Source of the DNA: Pseudomonas hefeiensis
GTDB lineage: Bacteria > Pseudomonadota > Gammaproteobacteria > Pseudomonadales > Pseudomonadaceae
Assembly (NCBI RefSeq): GCF_030687835.1
Contig: NZ_CP117449.1
Coordinates: 4,960,001 to 5,024,000 of the forward strand
Direction of reading: 5' to 3'
Length of the DNA stretch: 64,000 nucleotides
Position 1 is the stretch's first letter; each line of letters starts with the position of its first letter. Under the pieces are notes generated by a model. The model made no database searches, was not told where the DNA came from, and was given only the letters and a program-made list of their open reading frames with translations. Position numbers and translations under genes: made by a program. Positions 47,585 through 57,984 of this stretch are shown in pieces.

Positions 47585-49807
47585 ATGACAGCGCTCATCG
47601 AACCGACCAGTTCAGGCATATGGCGCACAATGACCTCTAAAAAAACAGCCACTGCAGTATCCGATCTGACGCTGAGCCCGGCGGCCAACGGCCCTGAAAC
47701 CTCGAAACCATCGAGCAGCTCGCGTCCCCTGGCGACTCAGCAGTATCTGTATTTCACCGAAACCAACACCGACCGCATCCTCGACAACCTCGACGGCCTG
47801 CGTAACAGCGTGTTCCCGCGCCCGCCGCACCTGGTGGACGACGAAAGCGAACGCGACCAGCAGGAGTTCCCGTCCGTGTGCCTGATCGGCCTGGGCCGCT
47901 GTGGCTCCAACATCGCTCTGGACGTAGCCGAGCTGGTGTACAACGCCCGCAAGTTCTATCTCAACGAATTCAACGCCGAAGACAAAGGCTACAACGACAA
48001 GGGCTACAGCCCGGCGCAGTGGATCCGCAACAACCTGCGCCTGGGCGCCAGCAAGGCGAGCAAACCGGTGTTCCTGGTCGAGCCGCTGGTGATGCTCGGC
48101 GACCTGGACAAGGATATTGCCGGACGCATCCGTTTTTCGCGCAAAGGCGAAAAAAGCGGCTTTTTGCGCGACTACAGCAAGATGAAAATCATGGACCTGT
48201 CAGAAGTCCACGCCGGCGGCGCGGGTAACGCGCCGATCCTGGGCCAGTACCTGGCCAAGATCATCCTGAACAAGGACACCCAGCGCTTCTCCAGCCCCGA
48301 CTGGAAAATGATCCACTCGTACCTGATCGACAGCTGCGGCATCAAGGCCAACCAGTCGCGCCTGTATTTTTCGATCTTCAGTGCCGGCGGCGGGACCGGT
48401 TCCGGCATGGCCTCGGAGTTCGGCCTGGCCCAGCAGTACTCGTACATGAACAAGACGTTCGACACCAAGCCGATGGACGAACACGACAGCAAGAGCGGTC
48501 ATTCCTTCGTCTTCGAGCCGATCTTCACCAGCGGCATTTGCGTACTGCCGAACATTTCCGATCACCGCAGCGAAATGTCCGAAGCGCTGCACATCAACGC
48601 CGGACGCCTGCTGTGCAAGTACCTGTCCGAAGAATGGGATTTCTCGTACAACTTCGCCAACGAAGACAGCAGCGAAGCCAGCGTCATGGGCCGAATCCGC
48701 CCCTGGAACGCGATGATGCTGATCTCCAACGACATCATGCGCTACGCCGAAGAGAGCGATGACGGCAACATCCAGAACATTGACGTCAATGCCATGGAGA
48801 AACACGCCAACCAGTACATTTCCCAGCAGATTTTCAACATCCTCACCGCCCAGGCCGTGACCACCGACTACGACCAGAACTATTTCCGTCGTGCTGGAAT
48901 CGACATTGGCGAGACCATCCGCCTGGACGCCAACGACCTGTTCATGAGCCTGGCCGGCCCAGTGGCGATTGCCTATGCCGAGTCCGTCGTTCCGGAGACC
49001 CCGGCGCCCAGCGGCGACAAGTTCAAGGTGTTCGAGAAAGAGCCGCCACGCCTGAATATCGATGACCTGTTCTTCCGCTCCATCGACCTGCCGCACTTCA
49101 ACAAGGTCACCCAGGCGATCGAAGGCATCAGCCTGTTGCCAATTGAATCCAAGCGCTACCGGGCCTCGCTGGAGCAATACAAGAACTCCGGTTATGACGC
49201 CGCCGCACTGCATGACCTGCACTTTTTCAAGAACTGCTCGTCGGTGGTCTCGATCGTCTCGTTGCCCAAGGACTACAAACTGTCCTACATGGACCTGAAC
49301 CGGCTCAAGACCCACCTCAACAGCCTGTTCCCCAACACCACCCTCAAGCGCTACGCACTGGTGATCGGCGCCTCGGCCAACCTGTCGCTGACCACCCTGA
49401 TCGCCAAGAGCCCCTGCCTGTCGGATGACTTCCTGACCCTGATCGTGGCATTCATCAAGCGCTGCTTTGCCCGCACCCCGTATCGCTTCGATGAGACCCT
49501 GGACAACTCGATCCTGGACTTCATCATCAATGAAGACTTCGACGAAGAGCGCATCGACGATCTGCTCAACGAGTTCGAAAACCCGGCGAAGATCCTCGAC
49601 ACCAACTGGTACGCGATCAAGCCGATGTACGAGAAGAAATACCGCGAGCTGATCAGCGACAAAGACAAGTTCGTCTCGATCAACGACATCCGCCTGTCCC
49701 GCGACTGCGTGAAGAAATCCATCAAGTACCTGCGCGAGATCTACCGTCACCGCATTGGCAAGACCAAGGTTATTTCGCTTAATAACCATACGGGCAAGAC
49801 TTATTGA
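47585..49807 (+). CDS. Tubulin/FtsZ-superfamily (Tubulin_2-like) GTPase, 740 residues
   Basis: Residues 99-109 (CLIGLGRCGSN) match the first FtsZ/tubulin nucleotide loop. HAGGAGNAP (209-217) matches the GAGxxP loop T3, AGGGTGSG (267-274) is the tubulin signature loop T4, GICVLPNISDHRSE (317-330) resembles loop T5, LISND (379-383) the guanine-contacting Asn-Asp, and RLDANDL (446-452) the catalytic T7 loop with both acidic residues. The N-terminal 50 residues are low-complexity; the last 250 are of unknown fold and strongly charged. Start 47585 or 47630 cannot be decided (no good ribosome site at either). It is a lone gene with resident codon use and no phage or division gene nearby. Role unknown. 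Confidence 0.72.
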   Translation: MTALIEPTSSGIWRTMTSKKTATAVSDLTLSPAANGPETSKPSSSSRPLATQQYLYFTETNTDRILDNLDGLRNSVFPRPPHLVDDESERDQQEFPSVCLIGLGRCGSNIALDVAELVYNARKFYLNEFNAEDKGYNDKGYSPAQWIRNNLRLGASKASKPVFLVEPLVMLGDLDKDIAGRIRFSRKGEKSGFLRDYSKMKIMDLSEVHAGGAGNAPILGQYLAKIILNKDTQRFSSPDWKMIHSYLIDSCGIKANQSRLYFSIFSAGGGTGSGMASEFGLAQQYSYMNKTFDTKPMDEHDSKSGHSFVFEPIFTSGICVLPNISDHRSEMSEALHINAGRLLCKYLSEEWDFSYNFANEDSSEASVMGRIRPWNAMMLISNDIMRYAEESDDGNIQNIDVNAMEKHANQYISQQIFNILTAQAVTTDYDQNYFRRAGIDIGETIRLDANDLFMSLAGPVAIAYAESVVPETPAPSGDKFKVFEKEPPRLNIDDLFFRSIDLPHFNKVTQAIEGISLLPIESKRYRASLEQYKNSGYDAAALHDLHFFKNCSSVVSIVSLPKDYKLSYMDLNRLKTHLNSLFPNTTLKRYALVIGASANLSLTTLIAKSPCLSDDFLTLIVAFIKRCFARTPYRFDETLDNSILDFIINEDFDEERIDDLLNEFENPAKILDTNWYAIKPMYEKKYRELISDKDKFVSINDIRLSRDCVKKSIKYLREIYRHRIGKTKVISLNNHTGKTY

Positions 49808-49833
49808 GGCAGGCGCAACACCGCGTCGCCCCT

Positions 49834-49916
49834 TTCGCGAGCAAGCCCGCTCCCACCGTGGACCGCATTCTTTCTGAAGAAACGCGGTTCCATGTGGGAG
49901 CGGGCTTGCTCGCGAA
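49834..49916. repeat. REPIN
   Basis: TTCGCGAGCAAGCCCGCTCC and its complement about 37 bp apart, between the tubulin-like and DUF2288 genes, which are convergent. Confidence 0.9.
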
Positions 49917-50105
49917 GGCGGCCTTGAACACACCATCGAGACAACATTCAGAAACAATTAAGCAGCCCACCGGCTGCCCCATAAACTGTTCCCGTTACGT
50001 ATACGTCACCCTCCCCTGTGGCGTTTCACCACGGCAGGGTGCCATCACGCTACTCACCTACACACTTTTAGCCCGGAGGAAATACGAACCAAGTTGGTGC
50101 GCAAA

Positions 50106-50411
50106 TTAAATCGACGCCCTTTCCTGGATCATAATCCACGGCGAAACCACCACGGCCCATAGCTGCGGATCGCGCTCGAAAAAATCCAGCGCCCGCGTTT
50201 CAGACAGCTTGGCGAGCTGGTCGGCAGCCAGCCAGGCGGCGACTTTGGTACCTTCGTCCCGGGCCACGGCCTCGGCGGCAACGATCAAATCCAGGGCCGG
50301 ATCGACCCACAATAGGGCACCCTTGGCAAAGAACGGCTCCAGCTCCTTCCAGGTGATGGATGCGGTTTCACCAAGCAGTTTGGCATAGAGGGTGCTAGGT
50401 TCTTGATTCAT
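50106..50411 (-). CDS. DUF2288 family protein
   Basis: A 101-residue soluble protein; KLLGETASITWKELEPFFAKG and WVDPALDLIVAAEAVARDEG, with the Trp-rich LWAVVVSPWIMIQE near the end, are the DUF2288 pattern. No catalytic motif is visible; function unknown. It is divergent from braC with 338 bp between. Confidence 0.75.
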   Translation of the reverse strand: MNQEPSTLYAKLLGETASITWKELEPFFAKGALLWVDPALDLIVAAEAVARDEGTKVAAWLAADQLAKLSETRALDFFERDPQLWAVVVSPWIMIQERASI

Positions 50412-50749
50412 GGGAGCTGTCCGGAAAAGAAATCGGCGCGAATGATAACGTCGGTGGTCTGGCAGAAAAACCCGGTAGCAATTGGAGTACCGATTGAAAA
50501 GCGCAGGAAAGCCAGGGATTGCCGATTTGTCCGACGAACCCCGCCGCCATTCTGTCTTTTTCTTTCAATTAAGCGACACCCTCAGGTTTTGCCCCCAAGC
50601 GCCAGCTTCCCTTGCCAACAATCGGCGCTCTACACTGTACCGGTACAGTTGCCGGGGGCATTTTCCGCGAGGATATCCAAGATATCTGACCCGGTTCTGC
50701 TGCTTCGGCGCCAGGACTATAAAAACTACAACAGCATGAGTGGAGCACT
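50412..50749. other. Promoter region of the branched-chain amino acid operon
   Basis: No gene is supported in these 338 bp. It contains the 16-bp palindrome at 50634-50649 and, closer to braC, a GC-rich stretch and the ribosome site GGAG. A second ATG at 50737 is too short to be a gene start. Confidence 0.55.
50634..50649. promoter_or_regulatory. Perfect 16-bp palindrome upstream of braC
   Basis: ACTGTACCGGTACAGT reads the same on both strands and lies about 100 bp before the braC ATG. Its length and symmetry suit a dimeric repressor of TetR or similar type, but I cannot assign the regulator. Confidence 0.5.
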
Positions 50750-51877
50750 ATGACTAAGGCTACTAAGCAGATTTCCAAACTGTTTGCCGCTATGGTTCTG
50801 GCCGGGGTTGCCAGCCATTCGTTCGCCGCCGACACCATCAAGATCGGTATCGCCGGCCCTAAGACCGGCCCCGTAGCCCAATACGGCGACATGCAATTCA
50901 GTGGCTCCAAAATGGCCATCGAGCAGATCAACGCCAAGGGCGGCGTCAACGGCAAGCAACTGGTCGCCGTTGAATACGATGACGCCTGTGATCCAAAACA
51001 AGCGGTCGCGGTGGCGAACAAAGTCGTCAACGACGGCGTCAAGTACGTGGTCGGCCACCTGTGCTCCAGCTCCACCCAACCGGCTTCGGACATCTATGAA
51101 GACGAAGGCGTGATCATGATCACCCCGGCCGCTACCAGCCCGGACATCACCGCTCGCGGCTACAAGATGATTTTCCGCACCATCGGCCTGGACAGCGCCC
51201 AAGGCCCTGCGGCCGGTAACTACATCGCCGACCACGTCAAGCCGAAGATCGTCGCGGTTCTGCACGACAAGCAGCAATACGGTGAAGGCATCGCCAGTGC
51301 CGTGAAGAAAACCCTCGAAGACAAAGGCGTCAAGGTTGCCGTGTTCGAAGGCGTGAACGCCGGCGACAAAGACTTCTCCTCGATGATCGCCAAGCTCAAG
51401 CAAGCCAACGTCGACTTCGTCTACTACGGCGGCTACCACCCGGAGCTGGGCCTGATCCTGCGTCAGTCCCAGGAAAAAGGCCTGAACGCCAAATTCATGG
51501 GTCCGGAAGGCGTGGGTAACGACTCGATCTCGCAGATCGCCAAGGAAGCTTCCGAAGGCCTGCTGGTGACCCTGCCGAAATCCTTCGACCAGGATCCGGC
51601 CAACATCGCCCTGGCTGACGCGTTCAAGGCCAAGAAAGAAGACCCGAGCGGTCCGTTCGTGTTCCCGTCCTACTCGGCCGTTCAAGTGATTGCCCAGGCC
51701 ATCACCGAAGCCAAGAGCGAAGACCCGGAAAAAGTGGCTGAAGCCATCCACGCCGGTACTTTCAAGACCCCGACCGGTGACCTGAGCTTCGATGACAAGG
51801 GCGACCTGAAGGACTTCAAGTTCGTGGTTTACCAGTGGCATTTCGGCAAACCTAAAACCGAAGCTTCGCCTCAGTAA
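50750..51877 (+). CDS. braC: Branched-chain amino acid-binding protein
   Basis: 375 residues: signal peptide (KLFAAMVLAGVASHSFA, cut before ADT), then the type I periplasmic binding fold with IKIGIAGPKTGPVAQYGDMQ, VVGHLCSSSTQPASDIYEDE and YYGGYHPELGLILRQ. It binds leucine, isoleucine, valine and often alanine for the Bra importer. GGAG lies six bases before ATG 50750. First gene of braCDEFG; a strong hairpin follows. Confidence 0.94.
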   Translation: MTKATKQISKLFAAMVLAGVASHSFAADTIKIGIAGPKTGPVAQYGDMQFSGSKMAIEQINAKGGVNGKQLVAVEYDDACDPKQAVAVANKVVNDGVKYVVGHLCSSSTQPASDIYEDEGVIMITPAATSPDITARGYKMIFRTIGLDSAQGPAAGNYIADHVKPKIVAVLHDKQQYGEGIASAVKKTLEDKGVKVAVFEGVNAGDKDFSSMIAKLKQANVDFVYYGGYHPELGLILRQSQEKGLNAKFMGPEGVGNDSISQIAKEASEGLLVTLPKSFDQDPANIALADAFKAKKEDPSGPFVFPSYSAVQVIAQAITEAKSEDPEKVAEAIHAGTFKTPTGDLSFDDKGDLKDFKFVVYQWHFGKPKTEASPQ

Positions 51878-51898
51878 GGCCTGGCCTGACTGACTGCC

Positions 51899-51933
51899 AA
51901 CAAAGCCCACGGCGTGCCGTGGGCTTTGTTTTA
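51899..51933 (+). terminator. Hairpin terminator/attenuator between braC and braD
   Basis: A perfect 15-bp stem AACAAAGCCCACGGC with loop GT is followed by T. Read-through from braC would lower permease transcription relative to the binding protein. Confidence 0.85.
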
Positions 51934-52107
51934 AATGTATTGGGCCGCGCTGGCGTGATCCGCCAGTCTCCCCACCTGAAAATCTCAAAACCGTCATCAG
52001 CGGTTCGCTGGCAAACCTCGTGCTCGAAGTGGATGCAGATCCATGGGGCCCGGGCGGGAAAATGACTCCACCAGTGAAATGCGTATCAGGTTTTTAGGAG
52101 CGCTGTA

Positions 52108-53031
52108 ATGCCTGACATCTATCACTTCTTCCAACAGCTGGTTAACGGCCTGACCGTTGGCAGCACGTATGCCCTGATCGCCATCGGCTATACGATGGTT
52201 TACGGCATCATTGGAATGATCAACTTCGCCCACGGCGAGGTGTACATGATCGGCTCCTACGTGGCGTTCATCGCCATCGCCGGGCTCGCCATGATGGGAC
52301 TCGACAGTGTCCCGCTGTTGATGACCGCGGCTTTCATCGCGAGCATCGTGGTCACCAGTTCCTATGGCTACAGCATCGAACGGATCGCCTACCGCCCCTT
52401 GCGCGGCAGCAACCGTCTGATCCCGCTGATTTCCGCCATCGGCATGTCGATCTTCCTGCAGAACACCGTTCTGCTTTCGCAAGACTCCAAGGACAAATCC
52501 ATTCCCAACCTGATTCCGGGTAACTTTACCTTCGGGCCAGGGGGGGCACAGGAAGTGCTGATTTCCTACATGCAAATCGTGGTGTTCGTGGTGACCCTGG
52601 TCGCCATGCTCGGCCTGACGCTGTTCATCTCCCGTTCCCGCCTGGGCCGCGCCTGCCGCGCCTGTGCCGAGGACATCAAGATGGCCAACCTGCTGGGCAT
52701 CAACACCAACAACATCATTGCCCTGACCTTCGTCATCGGCGCGGCCCTGGCGGCCATCGCCGCGGTGCTGCTGAGCATGCAATACGGTGTGATCAACCCC
52801 AACGCCGGTTTCCTCGTGGGCCTCAAGGCCTTCACCGCCGCGGTACTGGGCGGCATCGGCAGCATCCCCGGAGCCATGCTCGGCGGGCTGGTGCTGGGCG
52901 TGGCGGAAGCCTTTGGCGCCGACATCTTCGGCGATCAATACAAGGACGTCGTGGCGTTCGGCTTGTTGGTTCTGGTGCTGCTGTTCCGGCCGACCGGCAT
53001 CCTGGGCCGTCCGGAGGTTGAGAAGGTATGA
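52108..53031 (+). CDS. braD: Branched-chain amino acid ABC permease BraD (LivH)
   Basis: 307 residues, about eight membrane helices, with the LivH start [41 protein letters not shown] and the C-terminal EAA-like segment [28 protein letters not shown] precedes ATG 52108. Forms the channel with BraE; stop overlaps the braE start. Confidence 0.93.
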   Translation: MPDIYHFFQQLVNGLTVGSTYALIAIGYTMVYGIIGMINFAHGEVYMIGSYVAFIAIAGLAMMGLDSVPLLMTAAFIASIVVTSSYGYSIERIAYRPLRGSNRLIPLISAIGMSIFLQNTVLLSQDSKDKSIPNLIPGNFTFGPGGAQEVLISYMQIVVFVVTLVAMLGLTLFISRSRLGRACRACAEDIKMANLLGINTNNIIALTFVIGAALAAIAAVLLSMQYGVINPNAGFLVGLKAFTAAVLGGIGSIPGAMLGGLVLGVAEAFGADIFGDQYKDVVAFGLLVLVLLFRPTGILGRPEVEKV

Positions 53032-54284
53032 CTAAACATCTTAAATCGGCGCTCTTCAGCGCGCTGTTGGTCTGGGCGGTCGCGTACCCGGTACTCGGCC
53101 TGAAACTGACCATCGTGGGCATCGACCTTGAAGTACACGGCACCAGCCCGGCCATCCTGGCGACCATCGCCATGTGTTCGGTGCTGATGTTCCTGCGTGT
53201 GCTGTTCAGCACGCAGATCAGCGCCGCCTGGAAGGCATCGCCCGGCCTGCCGATAGTCCCGGCCAAGGCCAGTAACTTCCTGACCCTGCCGACTACCCAG
53301 CGCTGGATCATCCTGGCCCTGGTCGTCCTGGCACTGGTCTGGCCGTTTTTCGGTTCTCGCGGTGCGGTGGACATCGCCACGCTGATCCTGATCTACGTGA
53401 TGCTGGGGCTGGGCCTTAACATCGTGGTAGGTCTGGCCGGTCTGCTGGACCTGGGTTACGTCGGCTTCTATGCCGTCGGCGCCTACAGCTACGCGCTGCT
53501 ATCGCATTACTTCGGCTGGAGCTTTTGGATCTGCCTGCCAATCGCCGGGATGATGGCCGCCACCTTCGGTTTCCTGCTGGGTTTCCCGGTGCTGCGCTTG
53601 CGCGGCGACTACCTGGCAATCGTGACCCTGGGTTTCGGCGAGATCATCCGTCTGTTCCTGCGCAACCTGACCGACATCACCGGCGGCCCGAACGGCATCA
53701 GCAACATCGAGAAGCCAACGTTCTTCGGCCTGACCTTCGAACGTAAAGCCGCTGAAGGCCTGCAGACCTTTCACGAGTACTTCGGGTTGCCCTACAGCTC
53801 GATCAACAAGGTGATTTTCCTCTACCTGGTGGCGCTGTTGCTGGCCCTGGCCGCATTGTTCGTCATCAACCGCCTGCTGCGCATGCCTATCGGCCGTGCG
53901 TGGGAAGCGCTGCGTGAAGACGAGATCGCCTGCCGTGCCCTGGGTCTCAATCCTACGGTGATCAAGCTGTCGGCCTTCACCCTCGGTGCCGCTTTCGCCG
54001 GTTTCGCCGGTAGCTTCTTTGCCGCCCGTCAGGGTCTGGTGACGCCGGAATCCTTCACCTTCATCGAGTCGGCAATCATCCTCGCCATCGTGGTGCTGGG
54101 CGGGATGGGCTCGCAGTTGGGTGTGATCCTGGCGGCGATCGTGATGATTCTGTTGCCCGAAATGATGCGTGAATTCAGCGAATACCGCATGTTGATGTTC
54201 GGCGCCTTGATGGTGCTGATGATGATCTGGCGTCCTCAAGGTCTGCTGCCTATGCAACGCCCACACATGGAGCTGCGCAAATGA
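53028..54284 (+). CDS. braE: Branched-chain amino acid ABC permease BraE (LivM)
   Basis: 418 residues. An N-terminal extension of about 120 residues with several helices precedes the LivM core ([73 protein letters not shown]). Four-base ATGA overlap with braD, and again with braF, indicates tight coupling. Confidence 0.93.
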   Translation: MTKHLKSALFSALLVWAVAYPVLGLKLTIVGIDLEVHGTSPAILATIAMCSVLMFLRVLFSTQISAAWKASPGLPIVPAKASNFLTLPTTQRWIILALVVLALVWPFFGSRGAVDIATLILIYVMLGLGLNIVVGLAGLLDLGYVGFYAVGAYSYALLSHYFGWSFWICLPIAGMMAATFGFLLGFPVLRLRGDYLAIVTLGFGEIIRLFLRNLTDITGGPNGISNIEKPTFFGLTFERKAAEGLQTFHEYFGLPYSSINKVIFLYLVALLLALAALFVINRLLRMPIGRAWEALREDEIACRALGLNPTVIKLSAFTLGAAFAGFAGSFFAARQGLVTPESFTFIESAIILAIVVLGGMGSQLGVILAAIVMILLPEMMREFSEYRMLMFGALMVLMMIWRPQGLLPMQRPHMELRK

Positions 54285-55048
54285 GCCGCGAGATCCTCAA
54301 GGTTGAAAATTTAAGCATGCGCTTCGGCGGCTTGCTGGCGGTCAACGGCGTGGCCCTGACCGTAAAAGAGAAACAGGTCGTTGCATTGATCGGGCCCAAC
54401 GGCGCGGGCAAGACCACGGTGTTCAACTGCCTGACCGGCTTCTACCAGCCCACCGGCGGCACCATTCTGCTGGACGGCGAGCCGATTCAGGGCCTTCCCG
54501 GCCACCACATCGCCCGCAAGGGTGTGGTGCGTACCTTCCAGAACGTGCGGCTGTTCAAGGACATGACGGCGGTCGAGAACCTGTTGATCGCCCAGCATCG
54601 TCACCTGAACACCAACTTCTTTGCCGGCCTGTTCAAGACCCCGGCGTTTCGCAAGAGCGAACGCGAGGCCATGGAGTTTGCCGAGTACTGGCTGGAGAAG
54701 GTCAACCTCAAGGAGTTCGCCAACCGTACCGCCGGGACTCTGGCCTACGGTCAGCAACGGCGCCTGGAAATCGCCCGCTGCATGATGACCCGTCCGCGGA
54801 TCCTCATGCTCGACGAACCGGCCGCCGGCCTGAACCCGAAGGAAACCGAAGACCTCAAAGCGCTGATCGGCGTGCTGCGCGAGGAGCACGATGTCACCGT
54901 GTTGCTGATCGAGCACGACATGAAGCTGGTCATGAGCATTTCCGACCATATCGTCGTGATCAACCAGGGCACGCCGCTGGCCGACGGTTCGCCGGAACAG
55001 ATCCGCGACAATCCTGAAGTGATCAAAGCCTACCTGGGGGAAGCGTAA
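54281..55048 (+). CDS. braF: Branched-chain amino acid ABC ATPase BraF (LivG)
   Basis: 255 residues: Walker [15 protein letters not shown], signature [15 protein letters not shown], Walker [14 protein letters not shown], switch His in IEHDM. It powers uptake with BraG. Overlaps braE by four bases; braG begins on the next base after its stop. Confidence 0.94.
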   Translation: MSREILKVENLSMRFGGLLAVNGVALTVKEKQVVALIGPNGAGKTTVFNCLTGFYQPTGGTILLDGEPIQGLPGHHIARKGVVRTFQNVRLFKDMTAVENLLIAQHRHLNTNFFAGLFKTPAFRKSEREAMEFAEYWLEKVNLKEFANRTAGTLAYGQQRRLEIARCMMTRPRILMLDEPAAGLNPKETEDLKALIGVLREEHDVTVLLIEHDMKLVMSISDHIVVINQGTPLADGSPEQIRDNPEVIKAYLGEA

Positions 55049-55750
55049 ATGCTGCAGTTCGAAAACGTTTCCACCTTCTATGGCAAGATCCAGGCCCTGC
55101 ACAGCGTCAACGTCGAAGTCCGCCAGGGCGAAATCGTGACACTGATCGGCGCCAACGGTGCCGGCAAATCCACGCTGCTGATGACGCTCTGCGGTTCGCC
55201 CCAGGCTCACAGCGGCAGCATCCGCTACATGGGTGAGGAACTGGTGGGCCAGGACTCTTCGCAGATCATGCGCAAGAGCATCGCCGTAGTGCCGGAAGGC
55301 CGTCGGGTATTTGCCCGGCTGACTGTGGAAGAAAACCTCGCCATGGGCGGTTTTTTCACCGACAAGGGCGACTTTCAGGAGCAAATGGACAAGGTGCTGC
55401 ACCTTTTCCCACGCCTGAAAGAACGCTTTAGCCAACGCGGCGGCACCATGTCCGGCGGCGAACAGCAAATGCTTGCCATCGGCCGTGCGCTGATGAGCAA
55501 GCCCAAGCTGCTGCTGCTCGACGAACCTTCCCTGGGCCTGGCGCCGATCATCATCCAGCAGATCTTCGACATCATCGAACAGTTGCGCAAGGATGGCGTG
55601 ACGGTGTTCCTGGTGGAGCAGAACGCCAACCAGGCGCTGAAAATCGCTGACCGGGCGTACGTGCTGGAGAACGGCCGCGTGGTGATGCAAGGCACCGGTG
55701 AAGCGCTGCTGACCGATCCGAAAGTACGCGAGGCGTATCTGGGCGGTTGA
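55049..55750 (+). CDS. braG: Branched-chain amino acid ABC ATPase BraG (LivF)
   Basis: 233 residues: Walker A IGANGAGKSTLL, signature MSGGEQQMLAIGRALM, Walker B LLLLDEPSLGLAP, switch VEQNAN, as in LivF proteins. Last gene of the operon, ended by a UUCG-loop terminator. Confidence 0.94.
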   Translation: MLQFENVSTFYGKIQALHSVNVEVRQGEIVTLIGANGAGKSTLLMTLCGSPQAHSGSIRYMGEELVGQDSSQIMRKSIAVVPEGRRVFARLTVEENLAMGGFFTDKGDFQEQMDKVLHLFPRLKERFSQRGGTMSGGEQQMLAIGRALMSKPKLLLLDEPSLGLAPIIIQQIFDIIEQLRKDGVTVFLVEQNANQALKIADRAYVLENGRVVMQGTGEALLTDPKVREAYLGG

Positions 55751-55767
55751 GTCTGTTGCTGCATGAG

Positions 55768-55793
55768 AAAACGGCCTTCGGGCCGTTTTTTTT
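55768..55793 (+). terminator. Rho-independent terminator after braG
   Basis: ACGGCC-TTCG-GGCCGT stem with a UUCG tetraloop and a run of eight T, 18 bases past the braG stop codon. Confidence 0.9.
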
Positions 55794-55879
55794 GTGGGAG
55801 CAAGGCTTGCCCGCGATGAAGATGATGCGGTCTCTCGGCAATCGCGGCGCCTGTTTCGCGAGCAAGCTTTGCTCCCACA
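55793..55879. repeat. REPIN
   Basis: TGTGGGAGCAAGGCTTGCCC against GCAAGCTTTGCTCCCACA, abutting the braG terminator. Confidence 0.88.
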
Positions 55880-56016
55880 AAAACAACCTCTATCGCCACA
55901 AATTTCAGGGCGACCAAAAAAAATCGAGAACCTGCTGTAACGCATTCCCCCACCCCCTCTCTAGTTCAGCAGACCGGCGCTGTCGCCGGTTCATTTCCTG
56001 AACCTGGAGAATCATC

Positions 56017-56322
56017 ATGACTGCTTCGACCCGCACCCTGTCCGCCGCTGCCCTGGCCCTGGCCCTTGGCTCCGCCTTGAGCATGACAGGCGTCTCGACT
56101 GTCCATGCCGCTGACGACACCATGGAAAAATGCTTCGGTGTCGCCCTCAAAGGCAAGAACGACTGCGCCGCCGGCGCTGGCACCACCTGTGCCGGCACCG
56201 CGAAAATGGACTATCAGGCCAACGCCTGGAAATCGGTCCCTAAAGGCACTTGCACCACCATGGAAAGCAAAACCTCCCCGACTGGTTTCGGCCAGCTCGA
56301 AGCGTTCAAAGCCAAGTCCTGA
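56017..56322 (+). CDS. BufA1/DUF2282 bufferin-type RiPP precursor
   Basis: 101 residues: Sec signal peptide ([20 protein letters not shown], probable cut after VHA), then a core with exactly four cysteines (Cys39, 50, 58, 79) in the pattern MEKCFG, NDCAAG, TTCAG and GTCTTM. This is the DUF2282 (BUF) family: secreted peptides whose Cys are modified in the cytoplasm by the neighbouring MNIO enzyme and which chelate copper in the periplasm of other proteobacteria (established for related bufferins). GGAGA precedes ATG 56017. First gene of a four-gene operon. Confidence 0.85.
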   Translation: MTASTRTLSAAALALALGSALSMTGVSTVHAADDTMEKCFGVALKGKNDCAAGAGTTCAGTAKMDYQANAWKSVPKGTCTTMESKTSPTGFGQLEAFKAKS

Positions 56323-56347
56323 TCGCATCTGCCTGAGGCCAACCTCC

Positions 56348-57217
56348 ATGTCGAAAGCCCCCTCCCTCGCCACCGATACCCGGCTACCGCCAAGGGCTGG
56401 GTTGGGGCTCAAGACCGAGCATTTTCGTGAAGTGCTCCAGACCCGACCGGATCTGGGCTTCTTCGAAGTGCATGCGGAAAACTACATGGTGGCCGGCGGG
56501 CCGTTTCATCACTTCCTGGGGCGGATACGCGAACAGTATCCGCTGTCATTGCACGGCGTCGGTTTGTCGATCGGTGGGGAGGGACCGCTGGATGTTGCGC
56601 ACTTGCAACGCCTGGCCACACTGATCGAACGCTATCAGCCCCAGTCTTTTTCCGAACACCTGGCCTGGTCCAGCCATGGCCCGGTGTGTCTCAACGATCT
56701 GCTGCCCCTGGCCTACGATGAAACGACGCTCAAGCGCGTCTGCGAGCACGTCGATCAGGTCCAGTCCAGCCTCAAATGCACGCTGCTGCTGGAAAACCCA
56801 GCCACTTATCTGGCGTTCGAGGATTCAACCCTCGACGAGCCTGACTTCATCAGTGAGGTCATCCGTCGCACCGGCTGCGGACTGCTGCTGGATGTGAACA
56901 ACGTCTACGTTTCATGCATCAACCATTGTCGTGATCCCTTGGCTTACCTCGACGCACTGCCTCTGCAGGCCACCGGGGAAATTCATCTGGCCGGATTCGC
57001 CGAAGACACCGACAGCCTGGGCGAGCGTTTACTGATCGATGACCACGGTGCGCCAATCGATAATGAGGTCTGGCGCTTGTATCGCACGGTATTGGCACGG
57101 ACCGGGCCGGTCGCCACGCTGATCGAGCGTGACAACCGCATCCCGGCGTTGGAAGTGCTGCTGGCCGAAGCCGGTCAGGCCGACCAACTGTTAAACGCCG
57201 CTGGGGTCCGGCCATGA
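56348..57217 (+). CDS. MNIO-family (DUF692) multinuclear iron enzyme, BufB-like
   Basis: 289 residues of a TIM-barrel. Candidate iron ligands are His69 (SLHG), Glu103/His104 (FSEHLAWS), Glu149/Asn150 (LLLENPATY), Asp182 (LDVNNVYV), His213 (EIHLAGF), Asp231 or His233 (LIDDHG) and Glu260 (TLIERDN), the set of the MNIO group. MNIO enzymes oxidise Cys or Asp in peptides, such as thiooxazole formation in bufferins. GAGG lies nine bases before ATG 56348, 25 bp after the precursor gene. Its stop overlaps the next gene by four bases. Confidence 0.85.
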   Translation: MSKAPSLATDTRLPPRAGLGLKTEHFREVLQTRPDLGFFEVHAENYMVAGGPFHHFLGRIREQYPLSLHGVGLSIGGEGPLDVAHLQRLATLIERYQPQSFSEHLAWSSHGPVCLNDLLPLAYDETTLKRVCEHVDQVQSSLKCTLLLENPATYLAFEDSTLDEPDFISEVIRRTGCGLLLDVNNVYVSCINHCRDPLAYLDALPLQATGEIHLAGFAEDTDSLGERLLIDDHGAPIDNEVWRLYRTVLARTGPVATLIERDNRIPALEVLLAEAGQADQLLNAAGVRP

Positions 57218-57984
57218 GCCGCTACAGCGAATTCGCCGCCGCCCTGCTCGACCCGCGCAGGGCGTGTCCGCAGGGTTTGACCTGCGCCACTGGCGCCGAT
57301 CCAGAGAGCCGGTTCGCGGTGTATCGCAACAACGTGCTCAGCTCATTGATCAAGGCCCTGGCCGACAACTATCCGGTGGTGGCGCAACTGGTGGGTGAGG
57401 AGTTTTTCGGCGCCATGGCCGGAACCTACGTCCAGTCGGCCGCACCGCAAAGCCCGGTGATGAGTGACTACGGGGCCGACTTTGCCGGCTTCATCGAACA
57501 TTTCGAACCCGCCGCCAGCGTACCTTACCTGGCGGATGTCGCCCGACTGGAGCGACTGCAGGTGCAGGCCTGGCACGCCGCCGACGCCCGGCCCATGGAC
57601 GCACAACAGATCATGCAAGGGCTGTCATCGCCCGCCGCCCATGATCATCTGAGGGTCGGTCTTCACCCGTCACTGCACCTGTTGCAGTCGTCCTTCGCCG
57701 TGGTGGCGATCTGGGCGGCCCATCAACAAGAGCCCGTCGTGCCGTTCGACCCCTTCTCACCGCAATGCGCCCTGGTGCTGCGCAACCACCTGGACGTGGA
57801 AGTGTTTGCGATCAGTCCCGGTGCCCACGATTTCATCAAAGACCTGCAGCAAGGCTTGTCCCTGGCCGCCGCCATTGATGCCTCAACCGGGCGCGACACC
57901 GATCTGGAACTGGAACACACCCTGGCGCAGCTCATCAGCCACCAAGCCATCACTCATCTGTTAGCCGAGCAGGTATTACCATGA
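57214..57984 (+). CDS. BufC-like (DUF2063) partner protein
   Basis: 256 residues. The N-terminal DUF2063 domain (about 1-95; [32 protein letters not shown]) was first annotated as putative DNA-binding but in MNIO operons the protein acts as a partner of the DUF692 enzyme, probably presenting the precursor peptide. The C-terminal part shows no motif I know. Translationally coupled to the enzyme gene (ATGA overlap) and to the DoxX gene downstream. Confidence 0.8.
   Translation: MSRYSEFAAALLDPRRACPQGLTCATGADPESRFAVYRNNVLSSLIKALADNYPVVAQLVGEEFFGAMAGTYVQSAAPQSPVMSDYGADFAGFIEHFEPAASVPYLADVARLERLQVQAWHAADARPMDAQQIMQGLSSPAAHDHLRVGLHPSLHLLQSSFAVVAIWAAHQQEPVVPFDPFSPQCALVLRNHLDVEVFAISPGAHDFIKDLQQGLSLAAAIDASTGRDTDLELEHTLAQLISHQAITHLLAEQVLP

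Noticed and set aside
47585..49807. Tubulin-like gene as a prophage (PhuZ) remnant
   Set aside because: No phage gene, attachment site or composition shift is seen in the flanks, and the protein is much longer than PhuZ.
48200..49957. Long open frame (585 codons) on the minus strand opposite the tubulin-like gene
   Set aside because: It lies antisense to a protein with clear loops, and its own translation is low-complexity Gly/Val/Asp-rich. It is a GC-codon shadow, as are the long minus frames at 54311-55945 and 237-1109 and the plus frames at 9129-10571 and 17360-18571.
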